A DNA stretch of 64,000 bases from Chitinimonas arctica (GTDB lineage Bacteria > Pseudomonadota > Gammaproteobacteria > Burkholderiales > Chitinimonadaceae). Location of the stretch: the NCBI RefSeq assembly GCF_007431345.1, contig NZ_CP041730.1, positions 4,960,001-5,024,000 on the forward strand. Reading direction: 5' to 3'. Positions 55,449 through 64,000 of the stretch are shown one piece after another; the stretch's first letter is position 1; the number at the start of each line of letters is the position of its first letter. The position numbers and the translations under genes were made by a program. The notes below the pieces were generated by a model, which saw only the letters and a program-made list of their open reading frames with translations, ran no database searches and had not been told where the DNA came from.

Positions 55449-55582
55449 TTGAATTGACCCATTGGCCGCATTTATAAGAAGATCGCGCGATCGACCGGTG
55501 TGATAGCGCCGAATCGATGTTTTTCCTCTGTTTCAATCCGTAAATGTTAACGGCCCGACCATTGCTGGTCGGGCCGTCTTTT
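55449..55582 (+). ncRNA. Candidate small RNA with promoter and terminator
   Basis: TTGAAT at 55449-55454 and TATAAG at 55473-55478 (18-base spacer) form a sigma-70-like promoter. About 70 bases downstream is a strong hairpin (55550-55577) with a CTTTT tail. No ORF with a ribosome site lies between. The predicted transcript is about 98 nt. Evidence is positional only. Confidence 0.3.
55550..55582 (+). terminator. Strong hairpin terminator downstream of prfC
   Basis: 12-bp perfect stem ACGGCCCGACCA / TGGTCGGGCCGT, loop TTGC, followed by CTTTT on the plus strand. It lies 43 bases beyond the prfC stop, so it also serves prfC (minus strand), although the T-run there is weak. Confidence 0.85.
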
Positions 55583-55624
55583 CGACTGAATCAGTCACCC
55601 TGCATCTGATGGGCTGAATGCGGA

Positions 55625-57217
55625 TTACAGCTTGGCCGAATGCTCTCGCGTCGCGTGGAAGCGCACCTTTGGCCAGCGCTCTTCCGCCAACTGCAGGTTG
55701 ACCCGGTTCGGGGCCAGGTAGGTGAGGTTGTCGGCTGCATCGCGGGCCAGGTTGAGGATCAGGTTCTTTTCGAAGTCGGCCAGCATGCGGCTGTCTTCAC
55801 AACTGACCCAGCGGGCAGAGTGGATCACGCAGTTTTCAAATACGGCATCCACACCGTATTCGTTCTCCAGGCGGCTCTTGACCACTTCGTACTGCAGCAC
55901 GCCCACCGCGCCCAGGATCATATCGGCGCCCGACAGGGGCTTGAATACCTGCACCGCGCCTTCTTCGCCCAGCTGTTGCAAGCCTTTGAGCAATTGTTTG
56001 ACCTTAAGCGGATTCTTGATGCGCACGGTACGGAATAGTTCGGGCGCGAAGTAGGGAATGCCGGTGAAGGCCAGCTTCTCGCCTTCGCTGAAGCTGTCGC
56101 CGATCTGGATATTGCCGTGATTCGGTACGCCGATGATATCGCCGGCATAGGCTTCCTCGACCTGCTCGCGGCTGGAGGCCATGAAGGTCACCACCGAGTT
56201 GGCTGCCACATCGCGGTCGAGCCGCAGATGTTTCATCTTCATGCCGCGCTCGAACTTGCCGGAGCAAACGCGTAGGAAAGCGATGCGGTCACGGTGCTTC
56301 GGATCCATATTGGCCTGGATCTTGAACACGAAGCCGGAGAATTTTTCTTCGTCTGGTTTCACGTCGCGTGCCGTGGCGTCGCGGTGCTGCGGTGCCGGGG
56401 CCCAGTCGATCAGGGCGTTGAGGATTTCGCGCACGCCAAAGTTGTTGATGGCCGAGCCGAAGAAGACCGGCGTCTGGGTACCGGCCAGGAAGGCTTGCAG
56501 ATCGAAGGGGTGCGAGGCGCCGCGGACCAGCTCCAGCTCCATGCGGGTCTGTTCGATCTCAAGCGGGAACAGCTCGTCCAGGCGCGGGTTATCGATGCCC
56601 TTGATGACTTCGACGTCGTCCACATTCTTGTCTTCGCCCGGCGAGAACAGCAGGATTTCGTCGTTGAGGATGTGATAGACGCCACGGAAGGTCTTGCCCA
56701 TGCCGATCGGCCAGGTAATCGGCGCGCACTGGATCTTCAACACGTCCTCCACCTCGTCCAGCAACTCCAGCGAGTCGCGCACCTCGCGGTCGTACTTGTT
56801 CATGAAGGTGACGATAGGGGTGGCGCGCAAGCGGCAAACGTTGAGCAGCTTGATGGTCTGCTCTTCCACGCCCTTGGCCGCGTCGATCACCATCAAGGCG
56901 CTATCGACCGCGGTCAGCACGCGGTAGGTGTCTTCCGAGAAGTCCTTGTGGCCCGGGGTGTCGAGCAGATTGATCACGTGCTCGCGGTAGTCGAACTGCA
57001 TCACCGAGGAGGCAACCGAGATACCGCGCTGCTTTTCGATTTCCATCCAGTCCGAGGTAGCGAACTTGCCGGTTTTCTTGCCCTTTACCGTGCCGGCCAT
57101 CTGAATGGCGCCCGAAAAATACAGCAGTTTTTCGGTCAGGGTGGTCTTACCCGCATCGGGGTGGGAGATGATGCCGAATGTGCGCCGGCGGGCGACTTCC
57201 TGGGCGATGGACGACAT
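55625..57217 (-). CDS. prfC: Peptide chain release factor 3
   Basis: 530 residues from the ATG at 57217 (MSSIAQEVARRRTFGII); upstream in-frame sequence is not part of the family. GTPase motifs: G1 SHPDAGKTTL, G3 DTPGHKDFSEDTYR, G4 NKYD. Then domain II and the RF3 C-terminal domain (VGVLQYEVVKSRLENEYG, ARWVSCED). It recycles RF1/RF2 from the ribosome. Length equals E. coli RF3. Confidence 0.97.
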   Translation of the reverse strand: MSSIAQEVARRRTFGIISHPDAGKTTLTEKLLYFSGAIQMAGTVKGKKTGKFATSDWMEIEKQRGISVASSVMQFDYREHVINLLDTPGHKDFSEDTYRVLTAVDSALMVIDAAKGVEEQTIKLLNVCRLRATPIVTFMNKYDREVRDSLELLDEVEDVLKIQCAPITWPIGMGKTFRGVYHILNDEILLFSPGEDKNVDDVEVIKGIDNPRLDELFPLEIEQTRMELELVRGASHPFDLQAFLAGTQTPVFFGSAINNFGVREILNALIDWAPAPQHRDATARDVKPDEEKFSGFVFKIQANMDPKHRDRIAFLRVCSGKFERGMKMKHLRLDRDVAANSVVTFMASSREQVEEAYAGDIIGVPNHGNIQIGDSFSEGEKLAFTGIPYFAPELFRTVRIKNPLKVKQLLKGLQQLGEEGAVQVFKPLSGADMILGAVGVLQYEVVKSRLENEYGVDAVFENCVIHSARWVSCEDSRMLADFEKNLILNLARDAADNLTYLAPNRVNLQLAEERWPKVRFHATREHSAKL

Positions 57218-57373
57218 GGCTAGCAGCCTGAATTCAAATAGGAAAAGGGCGCGATTGTAGGCCAGTGGCGCCGCAAAGTCGATGCGCAAGCGTCGAGTTT
57301 GCCCTGGTGACGGCCTCCAGGCGCTTGTCGGTGGCGGCTGACGTGGTGAAGCGTGTAAGCTAGCCTTCATACC

Positions 57374-58126
57374 ATGCTTACCCGTCCAGTTCGCTTAGCG
57401 CTCCATCTGTTATTTTGCCTGCCGTGGCTTGGCATCGCCGGGGCAAATGAGCGCTTGCAGTTGATCACCACTGAATACCCACCCTACTGCGCCAGTGATC
57501 TGCCGGAGCAGGGGGTATTTACCGCCTTGACCCAGGCCGCTTTCAAGGCGGCCGGTTATGATAGCACCGTCCTGTTCCGTCCATGGGCTCGTGCCTTGGC
57601 GGAGGCGCGGACGGGGCAGCATGATGCCTTGCTGGCGGTCTGGTACCAGGCCGAGCGGGAGAAGTACCTGGTTTTTACCGATCCGCTCTGGACCAATCAG
57701 ATCGGCTTTTTTGGCCGGGTTGAACAAGCCGGCTTGGCCGTACAACCATTATCCGGGCTGAAGCGTTATCGTATTGGGGTGGTGCGCGGCTATGCCAATC
57801 CGCCCGAGTTCGATGCGGCCGATCTGACGACGGATCTGTCGGTCGACGATTTGTTCAATCTGAAGAAGTTGTTGGCGGGCCGCGTCGATCTGGCCTTGAT
57901 CGATAAAACACTGGCGGATTACCTGATACGCAGCAAATTACCGGAAGCGGCCGGCAAGTTGATCTGGCGGGAACCACCGGTGGCAACCATGCCGCTCTAT
58001 GTCGCAATTCCACGCAGCCGGCCCGATTATCGGAAGCGTCTAGCCGATTTCAATCGCGGCTTGGCCGAAATTCGCCGGAATGGTGAGTATGACCGTATCG
58101 TCAAACGCCATGCGGCCGCCCAATAA
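57374..58126 (+). CDS. Periplasmic substrate-binding protein (SBP_bac_3 type), copy 1
   Basis: 250 residues with a signal peptide (ALHLLFCLPWLGIAGA, cleavage near residue 24). The mature part resembles amino-acid-type binding proteins without permease genes nearby: LITTEYPPYCASDLPEQG, FRPWARALAEARTG, GVVRGYANP, LADFNRGLAEIRRNGEYDRI. Such stand-alone proteins often serve as sensors or scavengers. It overlaps the frame of copy 2 only slightly and is clearly its paralogue. Divergent from prfC. Confidence 0.88.
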   Translation: MLTRPVRLALHLLFCLPWLGIAGANERLQLITTEYPPYCASDLPEQGVFTALTQAAFKAAGYDSTVLFRPWARALAEARTGQHDALLAVWYQAEREKYLVFTDPLWTNQIGFFGRVEQAGLAVQPLSGLKRYRIGVVRGYANPPEFDAADLTTDLSVDDLFNLKKLLAGRVDLALIDKTLADYLIRSKLPEAAGKLIWREPPVATMPLYVAIPRSRPDYRKRLADFNRGLAEIRRNGEYDRIVKRHAAAQ

Positions 58127-58148
58127 CGAAGGACGATTCGCTGCGGCC

Positions 58149-58901
58149 ATGCGGCGTCTGCGGGCGTCGCTCTTTCTGCTGGCTCTTCTCGGCCCGGCGG
58201 TTCACGCCGATGACGTGCTGACCCTGGTTTCCACCGACTATCCTCCGTACTTCTCCAGCAAGCTGCCGGAGCAGGGCACCTTGTCCGCGCTTGTCCGCGC
58301 GGCTTTCCTCTCTTCAGGGCATCAGATCAAGCTGGAGTTTCGACCCTGGGCACGGTTGATGGCGGAGGTCCAGGCCGGGAAATACCACGGGGTGGTGGCG
58401 GTCTGGTATTCGGACGAGCGCGCCGCCTTTCTGGCGTACTCCGACCCGCTGGTGGATACCCATATCGGCTTCTACGGCCGCAATGACCAAAACCTGAAAG
58501 TCGATAACCTGGCTACCTTGCGCGACAAGTTGGTCGGCACCGTGCGCGGCTATGCCAATCCCGCCCAGATAGCGGCCAATCAGCTGCGCACCGAAGACGC
58601 CGTGGACGACCTGACCAATTTGAAGAAACTGGCCGCCGGCCGGCTCGATCTGGTGGTGATCGACCGCGCCTTGGCCGACTGGCTGCTGCGCGAGAATTTG
58701 CCCGGCGCGCTGACGCATCTGGCGTGGCGGGACCCGCCCTTGCAGACCATGCCGCTTTATATTGGCTTTGCCCGGAAAAACCCCGGCTACCAGCGTTTGC
58801 TGGCCGATTTCAACCGTGGGCTGGCCGAAATCCGCCGCAATGGCGAATATGCCCGGATCATGAAGCGACTGCCGCTGGTGCGAGGTGCGCGGCCGATGTA
58901 G
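58149..58901 (+). CDS. Periplasmic substrate-binding protein (SBP_bac_3 type), copy 2
   Basis: Started at the ATG at 58149, giving 250 residues, the same as copy 1, and a clean signal peptide (RRLRASLFLLALLGPAVHA). An ATG at 58110 is also possible. It shares with copy 1 VSTDYPPYFSSKLPEQG, FRPWARLMAEVQAG, GTVRGYANP, LTNLKKLAAGRLDL and LADFNRGLAEIRRNGEYARI, so they are tandem duplicates that have diverged. No permease or ATPase follows. Confidence 0.88.
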   Translation: MRRLRASLFLLALLGPAVHADDVLTLVSTDYPPYFSSKLPEQGTLSALVRAAFLSSGHQIKLEFRPWARLMAEVQAGKYHGVVAVWYSDERAAFLAYSDPLVDTHIGFYGRNDQNLKVDNLATLRDKLVGTVRGYANPAQIAANQLRTEDAVDDLTNLKKLAAGRLDLVVIDRALADWLLRENLPGALTHLAWRDPPLQTMPLYIGFARKNPGYQRLLADFNRGLAEIRRNGEYARIMKRLPLVRGARPM

Positions 58902-58944
58902 TCACCGGCTGGCGCCGCCTCCGCCTTCGCGGGAACACCCGGCC

Positions 58945-60849
58945 CTACTCGCCCAGCCGCTTCTGCTCCAGCGCTTCCCACTGCCCCATCTTTTCCAGGA
59001 CCTGCTGATCGATGGCTTCAATACGCGCCTGCCATACGGCCGCATCGGTGGGGGCGTTGCGATAGACGTTGGGGTCCAGCAACTTTTCCTGCAATCCGCG
59101 CTGCTCGGCTTCCAACGCCTCGATTTCCTTGGGCAGCCGTTCCAGGTCGCGCGTTTCGTTGTAGCTCATCTTCACCGCACGGGTATTGCGCGGTGCGGCC
59201 GCGACGGCGCCCGCCTTGGTCTCCGCCTTGGCGGGCGACGACTTGGCCATGGCTTGCATGCGGGTCTTGGTGGCGATCCAATCGTCGAAGCCGCCCGGGT
59301 TTTCCATCAGCTTGCCGTCTTCTTCGAAGGCAATGACCTGGGTGACCACATTGTCGAGGAAGGTCCGGTCATGGCTGACCAGGAAGACGGTGCCGGTGTA
59401 ATTGGCCAGCAGCTCTTCCAGCAGCTCCAGGGTGTCGATATCCAGATCGTTGGTCGGTTCGTCCAGTACCAGGATATTGGCCGGCTGGGTGAACAGGCGC
59501 GCCAACAGCAGGCGTGCGCGCTCGCCGCCCGACAGGGATTTGACCGGACTGCGCGCCCGTTGCGGGGCGAACAGGAAGTCTTCCAGATAGCTGATCACGT
59601 GCTTCTTTTCCGTACCGATCTGGACGAAATCGCTACCTGGGCTGATCACGTCGCAAATCGCCATATCCTCCGGCAGCGCCGAACGGAACTGGTCCAGATA
59701 GGCGATTTCCTGCTTGCTGCCTTGTTGCACGGTGCCGCTGTCGGGCGCGAGTTCGCCCAGGATCAACTTCAGCAGGGTGGTCTTGCCGGCGCCATTGGGG
59801 CCGATCAGGCCGATCTTGTCGCCGCGCAGGATGCGGGTGGTGAAATCGCGGATCAGGGTGCGGCCGCCGTAAGCCTTGCTGACGTTTTCCAGCTCGGCCA
59901 CCAGCTTGCCGGAGCGCTCGCCCGGATCCAGCAGGAAGTTGACGTTGCCGACACGGTCGCGCCGGGCCGAACGATCGCGCCGCAACTGTTCCAGGCGGCG
60001 CACCCGGCCTTCATTGCGGGTGCGGCGGGCCTTGATGCCCTGGCGTACCCATACTTCCTCTTGCGCCAGGTACTTGTCGAACTTGGCGTTCTCGACCGCT
60101 TCGGCGGCCAGCATATCGGCCTTGCGGGCTTGATAGGTGCTGAAGTTGCCGGGATAGCTGGTCAGCTTGCCGCGATCCAGTTCGATGATGCGGGTGGACA
60201 CATTGTCGAGGAAGCGCCGGTCGTGGGTGATCAGCAGTACCGCGCCCTGGAAGTTGCGGATCAGGCCCTCGAGCCATTCGATCGCGGCCAGGTCCAGGTG
60301 GTTGGTCGGTTCGTCCAGCAGCAGCAGCTCAGGCTCGGATACCAGTGCCCGGGCCAGCGCCACGCGCTTCTTCCAACCGCCGGACAATTCGCCGACTTTC
60401 TTGTCGGCCGGCAGGCCCAGATGCGTCAACGTGCCTTGCACCAGGGAGTCGAGCCGCCAACCATCGCGTGCTTCCAATTCATGCTGCAAGTCCATCATGC
60501 GGTCCAGCGCGGCCGGATCGTGCTCGGCGTCGTGGGCGGCGGCATGGTAGTCGGTCAGCAGCTGGCGCAGATCACCCAAGCCTTCGGCGACCGCTTCGAA
60601 CACCGTCGCTTCCGGATCGAGCGGCGGTTCCTGCGGGACATAGGCAACCCGCTCCGAATTGGAAACGCGGATCTGGCCGTCATCCAGCTTGGAGGTGCCG
60701 GCAATGGCCTTCAGCAGAGACGATTTGCCCGCCCCATTTCTGCCGATCAGGCCGACCCGTTCACCAGGCTCCAGCACGAAGTCGGCGTGGTCGAGCAGGG
60801 GCACGTGGCCAAAGGCAAGGCAGGCATTTTCAACGATCAGAACGGGCAT
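58945..60849 (-). CDS. uup: ABC-F ATPase Uup
   Basis: 634 residues: two ABC modules (Walker A GRNGAGKSS ~37 and GPNGAGKTT ~350; signatures LSGGWKKR and LSGGERAR; LLDEPTNHLD and VLDEPTNDLD) joined by a linker, with no membrane domain, and a C-terminal coiled coil (~565-634, LERLPKEIEALEAEQRGLQ) typical of Uup. ABC-F proteins act on the ribosome; Uup is also linked to DNA-structure and ribosome-assembly phenotypes. Convergent with the binding-protein genes. Confidence 0.95.
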   Translation of the reverse strand: MPVLIVENACLAFGHVPLLDHADFVLEPGERVGLIGRNGAGKSSLLKAIAGTSKLDDGQIRVSNSERVAYVPQEPPLDPEATVFEAVAEGLGDLRQLLTDYHAAAHDAEHDPAALDRMMDLQHELEARDGWRLDSLVQGTLTHLGLPADKKVGELSGGWKKRVALARALVSEPELLLLDEPTNHLDLAAIEWLEGLIRNFQGAVLLITHDRRFLDNVSTRIIELDRGKLTSYPGNFSTYQARKADMLAAEAVENAKFDKYLAQEEVWVRQGIKARRTRNEGRVRRLEQLRRDRSARRDRVGNVNFLLDPGERSGKLVAELENVSKAYGGRTLIRDFTTRILRGDKIGLIGPNGAGKTTLLKLILGELAPDSGTVQQGSKQEIAYLDQFRSALPEDMAICDVISPGSDFVQIGTEKKHVISYLEDFLFAPQRARSPVKSLSGGERARLLLARLFTQPANILVLDEPTNDLDIDTLELLEELLANYTGTVFLVSHDRTFLDNVVTQVIAFEEDGKLMENPGGFDDWIATKTRMQAMAKSSPAKAETKAGAVAAAPRNTRAVKMSYNETRDLERLPKEIEALEAEQRGLQEKLLDPNVYRNAPTDAAVWQARIEAIDQQVLEKMGQWEALEQKRLGE

Positions 60850-61202
60850 GGCGGCTTCTAGTGGGGCATAAAGGAAGCAATTATACCGGGACCGGAGCTT
60901 TAGCCGGGCTGCATTGCATGTTTACACGCGTGAGGGGAGTTGAAATGCCCATAATTTTAACGCGCAAACGAGCGATAGCGAGGCTCCCTCGCGGCGGCGA
61001 GGGCGGGGGGAGTCGGACTAAATCAAGCGAGGGGCGTTTCAGATGCCACAGACCGTTAACGCCCGGCTTTGCCGGGTGCTGAGCTGCAATTTGAGTACGC
61101 GCAATATTTCAGTGCGTCCATGAGCAAGTGTTTATAAGTGTTTGAACTAAAAGCTTCATCAGCGAGCTATGATAGATAAAAATACCCCCAGCGGAGCGCA
61201 AG
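60850..61202. other. Intergenic stretch with two hairpins
   Basis: Contains hairpins at 60986-61003 (CCCTCGC/GCGAGGG, GGCG loop) and 61061-61077 (CCCGGC/GCCGGG, TTT loop), neither with a U-run, and a direct repeat AGTGTTT near 61128-61145 close to the likely promoter of the FapA gene. No ORF with a ribosome site is convincing. Confidence 0.5.
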
Positions 61203-62876
61203 ATGGCCGAAATCGCAGTTAGCCTTACCATTCAGTTGGACGGCAACACGCGCCAGCTCACCTGCCGCTACGTTCCTCCGGTCGAGACGCCGGCGGAGGA
61301 GGGGGCCGAGGCGGAAGAGGCGCCGGCGCGCGCCACCCCGCCGGACCGGCAGGCCATCCTGAATCTGCTGCAAGCCCAAGGCCAGGCCGAATGCGCGCTG
61401 GACGAAGCCGCCATTCGCGCCTTTGTCGAAAAGGCCAGGGCTGCTACCGATCCGCTAGAGGCGGTGATAGGAACCCAGCAGGACGGCAGCTACGAGATCA
61501 ATGTGTCGCCTACCCGGCTGTGTGCCTGGCTGAACCTGATAGCGCCGCGCGGTGGCAAGGCGGTTACGCCGGAACAGATCAAATCCGCGATCGCGGCGCG
61601 CAATATTTCCCATGGTCTCAAGGAAGCGGAATTGGCTACCGCCTTAGCCGCCGGCCATTGCAAGGAAATGTTGCTGGCCGAAGGGGTCGAGCCGGAAGCG
61701 GGTCAGCCCGCGCGCTTCGAAGGCTTGCTCGAGGCGCTGAGAACGCAGCGGCACGAGAGCGATGACGGCGATATCGTCGATTACCGCGACCTGGGCGCCT
61801 TGGTACTGGTTGATCCGGGCACGCCCTTGATGCGGCGGACACCGGCCGTGCAGGGCAAGGACGGCACCGATATCTTCGGCCGGCCGGTGGCCGCCAAGCT
61901 GCTGCCCGATCCGCCTTTCAGCAATAGCCTGGCGGGCTCCACGCCCGACGAGAACGATCCGGATCTGCTGGTGGCGACCATCTCCGGCGCGCCGACCCTG
62001 ACCGCCAACGGCGTATCGGTAAACCCCTTGGTGGATGTACAGGATGTCGATCTTTCCACCGGCAATATCACCTTCGACGGCACCCTGCAGGTCAAGGGCG
62101 ATATCCGTGCCGGCATGTCGGTGCGGGTAGCCGGCGACGTGGTGGTGGGCGGCACCATCGAGGCGGCCGAGGTGGTGGCGGGCGGCAACGTCGTGGTCAA
62201 GGGGGGCATTATCGGCAAATCGGAGAACGCCCCCGGAGCGCGCGAAGGCGAGCAGGAAACCGCCCGTATCAGCTGCAGCGGCACGGTCCAGGCAAAGTTC
62301 ATCGAGCATGCGGTGATCGAAGCGGGCAAGGCCATCCAGGCCGAAGGCGGCGTCAGGCAGAGCGAGCTGACGGCGGGCGAGACGGTGGTGGTAGGCAAGC
62401 CCGGCGGCAACACCGGCAGCCTGATCGGCGGCCACACCCGCGCCCGCCTGCTGGTCCGCGCCCCGGTGCTGGGCTCGCCTTCCGGGGTGCCCACCCTGGT
62501 GCAGGTCGGCTTCAACCCCTATCTCAATGCGGAACGGACCAGTACCGAGCAACAACGCAAACGCCGCGTCGAGGAATTGACCAAGCTACGGCAGCTGATC
62601 AGCTTTTTCGACCAAAACCCGGCCAAAGCGGTCGGCAGCATGCGCGAAAAAGCGGAAAACACCCGCGACCTGTATGAAGCCGAGGTCAAGGCGCTGGACG
62701 TCAAGCTATCCGAGCTGGCCGAACAGATGGAATTCGCCGAAGGCGCCACCGTGGAAGCCCCCAAATGCATCCACGGCGGGGTGAACCTGCAGATCGGTCC
62801 CAAGTTGCTGCAGGTGATAGACGACAAACCCGGCGGCAAGGTGCATTTGGTGGATGACCAGGTGGTGTTGAGTTAG
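61203..62876 (+). CDS. FapA/DUF342-family protein
   Basis: 557 residues. N-terminal ~170 residues variable and acidic (PAEEGAEAEEAPARATPP). The middle carries the FapA signature (GTPLMRRTPAVQGKDGTDIFGR), then a repeated beta-helix (residues ~285-420: VKGDIRAGMSVRVAGDVVVGG, EVVAGGNVVVKGGIIG), then a C-terminal coiled coil (LTKLRQLISFF, EVKALDVKLSELAEQM). Such proteins are widespread in motile proteobacteria and some are linked to polar localisation or c-di-GMP signalling, but the role is not established. Presumed cytoplasmic. Confidence 0.9.
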   Translation: MAEIAVSLTIQLDGNTRQLTCRYVPPVETPAEEGAEAEEAPARATPPDRQAILNLLQAQGQAECALDEAAIRAFVEKARAATDPLEAVIGTQQDGSYEINVSPTRLCAWLNLIAPRGGKAVTPEQIKSAIAARNISHGLKEAELATALAAGHCKEMLLAEGVEPEAGQPARFEGLLEALRTQRHESDDGDIVDYRDLGALVLVDPGTPLMRRTPAVQGKDGTDIFGRPVAAKLLPDPPFSNSLAGSTPDENDPDLLVATISGAPTLTANGVSVNPLVDVQDVDLSTGNITFDGTLQVKGDIRAGMSVRVAGDVVVGGTIEAAEVVAGGNVVVKGGIIGKSENAPGAREGEQETARISCSGTVQAKFIEHAVIEAGKAIQAEGGVRQSELTAGETVVVGKPGGNTGSLIGGHTRARLLVRAPVLGSPSGVPTLVQVGFNPYLNAERTSTEQQRKRRVEELTKLRQLISFFDQNPAKAVGSMREKAENTRDLYEAEVKALDVKLSELAEQMEFAEGATVEAPKCIHGGVNLQIGPKLLQVIDDKPGGKVHLVDDQVVLS

Positions 62877-62942
62877 GGATGCACGGAAATATTGCACCCC
62901 GTGATCGTTTGGCGGACATCGGTGGCAAGGTGCAACTTTGTC

Positions 62943-63029
62943 GGCCTGCTCGCCGGCAGAACGCAGAAGGTTGCCACCATCGAAGAAATCAATGAGGCGA
63001 CCACGCAAGGCTGGGCAGGCAAGAAATGA
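62943..63029 (+). pseudogene. 3' end of a VapB-like antitoxin gene (remnant)
   Basis: The frame reads GLLAGRTQKVATIEEINEA then TTQGWAGKK and stops at 63029, overlapping the toxin ATG at 63026. This is the typical toxin-binding tail of VapB antitoxins. The DNA-binding N-terminal domain is absent upstream, so the gene is 5'-truncated. Confidence 0.7.
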
Positions 63030-63241
63030 AGGTCGCGGTCGATACCAACGTCCTTGTGCGTGCCGTTGTGCGCGACGATCCCGCTCAAGCGGACCTTGCT
63101 GCCGCCGTGTTGACCAACGCCGAGCTGATCACGGTTGCGCTGCCGTGCCTATGTGAATTTGTGTGGGTTATCTCCCCGCACATGCAACAGCTTGCCGATC
63201 CCATGCGGCTGAAGCTGGCTTGCTCCTTGATTGCCTCATGA
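63026..63241 (+). pseudogene. Truncated VapC (PIN-domain) toxin
   Basis: 71 residues where ~130 are expected. It starts correctly (MKVAVDTNVLVRAVVRDDPAQ with the PIN Asp in VDTN) and continues through LCEFVWV, which holds the conserved Glu. It then switches to unrelated residues (ISPHMQQLADPM) and stops, losing the last acidic residues. It is almost certainly inactive. With the 5'-truncated antitoxin it marks a decaying VapBC module. Confidence 0.75.
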
Positions 63242-63291
63242 TTTGTAGAGAAATTTTGTTAGCGGCTCTAAATCATTGTTTCCTTAGCTTC

Positions 63292-64000
63292 TTATGCCGA
63301 TAGGCGGCGGGCTCGCGTAGCGACGGCAAGCTCGGCTGCTTCCGCGATGGCTTTGCCCACCAGGATGATGGCGGGGCTGCCCAATCCGGCGGCCTGGGCT
63401 TGGGCGGCGATGCCGGCCAGCGTCCCGACAAGCCGGCGTTCGCGGGGGGTGCTGGCCCATTGCACCACGGCGGCGGGCGTATCGGCCGGCAGGCTTGTCA
63501 GCAAGGCCTGGCTGATGCGGGCCAGGCGGCTCATGCCCATATAGATCACCAGGGTCGTGCCGGTGGCGGCCAGCAGGCGCCAGTCTGGATCGCCATCGTC
63601 CTGGGCGTGGGCGGTGACAAAGGTGACGCCCTGGCAATGGTCGCGATGGGTCAGCGAAATACCCAGGCTGCCGGCGGCGGCCAATCCCGCGCTGATGCCG
63701 TTGATGATTTCGACCTCGAGGCCCGCATCCCGTAGAAAGGCGATTTCTTCGCCGGCTCGGCCGAATAGCAGTACCTCACCGCCCTTGACCCGCACCACCC
63801 GTTTGCCTTGGCGGGCATAGCGCCGCATCAGGCGCTGGATAAAGGCTTGCGGGGTGGACTTGCAACCGCCGCGCTTGCCGACCGGGATCACCCGTGCCTG
63901 CGGCGCAAGCTCGGCGATGCCGGGATTGGCCAATTCGTCCAGCAGCAGGATATCGGCTTGGGCCAGGGCCCGCACTGCTTTGAGCGTAAGCATGTCGAGA
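63292..64000 (-). CDS. Uroporphyrinogen-III C-methyltransferase, 3' part
   Basis: The frame runs off the window end at 64000, so the N-terminus (including the first glycine-rich GAGPG loop) is missing. Visible SUMT features: LLTLKA-like start (LDMLTLKAVRAL), a RVKGGEVLLFGRAGEE loop that departs from the common KGGDPFVFGRGGEE, a GISAGLAAAGSLGISLTHRD stretch and MGMSRLARISQALL. The enzyme makes precorrin-2/sirohydrochlorin precursors for sirohaem (needed for sulfite reduction, fitting cysDN elsewhere) or cobalamin. It ends with a basic tail (ATRARRLSA). Confidence 0.88.
   Translation of the reverse strand, partial: LDMLTLKAVRALAQADILLLDELANPGIAELAPQARVIPVGKRGGCKSTPQAFIQRLMRRYARQGKRVVRVKGGEVLLFGRAGEEIAFLRDAGLEVEIINGISAGLAAAGSLGISLTHRDHCQGVTFVTAHAQDDGDPDWRLLAATGTTLVIYMGMSRLARISQALLTSLPADTPAAVVQWASTPRERRLVGTLAGIAAQAQAAGLGSPAIILVGKAIAEAAELAVATRARRLSA

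Noticed and set aside
58885..60861. 658-codon plus-strand ORF opposite uup
   Set aside because: Antisense shadow of a conserved ABC-F gene; no ribosome site and no domain.
60957..61082. Short ORF starting at an ATG near 60945 and ending at 61082
   Set aside because: No ribosome site, arginine/glycine-rich composition and overlap with two hairpins suggest non-coding sequence.

Overview
The window is GC-rich, densely coded bacterial chromosome. Gene content (a pseudaminic-acid synthase next to flagellin genes, the order flagellin-flaG-fliD-fliS-fliT, RlmJ, CysDN, an apparently Neisseriales/Burkholderiales-like DnaE, MetG, Mrp and ABC-F Uup set) suggests a motile, polar-flagellate betaproteobacterium of the Chromobacterium/Chitinimonas sort. 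That placement is inference from family resemblance, not a search.

Region 1 (1-10,520, + strand) is a flagellar or surface glycosylation cluster: the 3' end of a PseI-type synthase, a Gfo/Idh/MocA oxidoreductase, a GT-B-like protein, a DegT/DnrJ aminotransferase, a GNAT acetyltransferase, a methyltransferase gene split by an apparent one-base frameshift, and a 1,581-residue protein that strings together several glycosyltransferase modules and a methyltransferase. Most genes overlap at ATGA/GTGA junctions, so they look like one operon. A leucine-rich-repeat protein (10,671-11,936) separates this cluster from region 2.

Region 2 (12,179-23,112) is flagellar filament assembly. Flagellin 1 has a textbook sigma-28 promoter. 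It is followed by flaG, an enlarged fliD with an internally duplicated insert, fliS, fliT, a DUF2802-type membrane protein, a FliK-type protein and a short FlhB-C-like protein. Next comes an AT-richer patch with two antisense coiled-coil ORFs and a decayed second copy of the FlhB-like gene, consistent with a tandem duplication. Flagellin 2 follows a consensus sigma-54 promoter.

Region 3 (23,300-32,100) mixes accessory and housekeeping genes: a HigBA toxin-antitoxin pair with a palindromic operator, rlmJ (-), cysDN (+), a Phd-type antitoxin whose VapC toxin survives only as a frameshifted start, then a two-gene cassette of RecQ-like helicase fused to a phosphoribosyltransferase plus a DprA-family protein. 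A tRNA/tmRNA-like 3' fragment ends this island.

Region 4 (32,100-47,470) is mainly housekeeping: dnaE, acyP, a HAD phosphatase, a RimJ-like acetyltransferase, metG, a 2OG-Fe(II) oxygenase, mrp, dcd, a 2-Cys peroxiredoxin with an OxyR-like site, then a parA-like gene interrupted by a complete IS3-family element with a perfect 3-bp target duplication, and a small operon with a hydrolase and a 2Fe-2S ferredoxin.

Region 5 (47,660-64,000) is signalling and miscellaneous: a three-gene phosphorelay cluster (1,600-residue BvgS-like hybrid kinase, RpfG-like HD-GYP regulator, and a two-receiver protein with a degenerate kinase domain), prfC, two tandem paralogous periplasmic binding proteins, uup, a FapA/DUF342 protein, a VapBC remnant, and the 3' part of a uroporphyrinogen-III methyltransferase gene. 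The best candidate for an interesting system is the helicase-PRTase/DprA cassette at 28,424-31,947, which looks like an anti-phage or conflict module.
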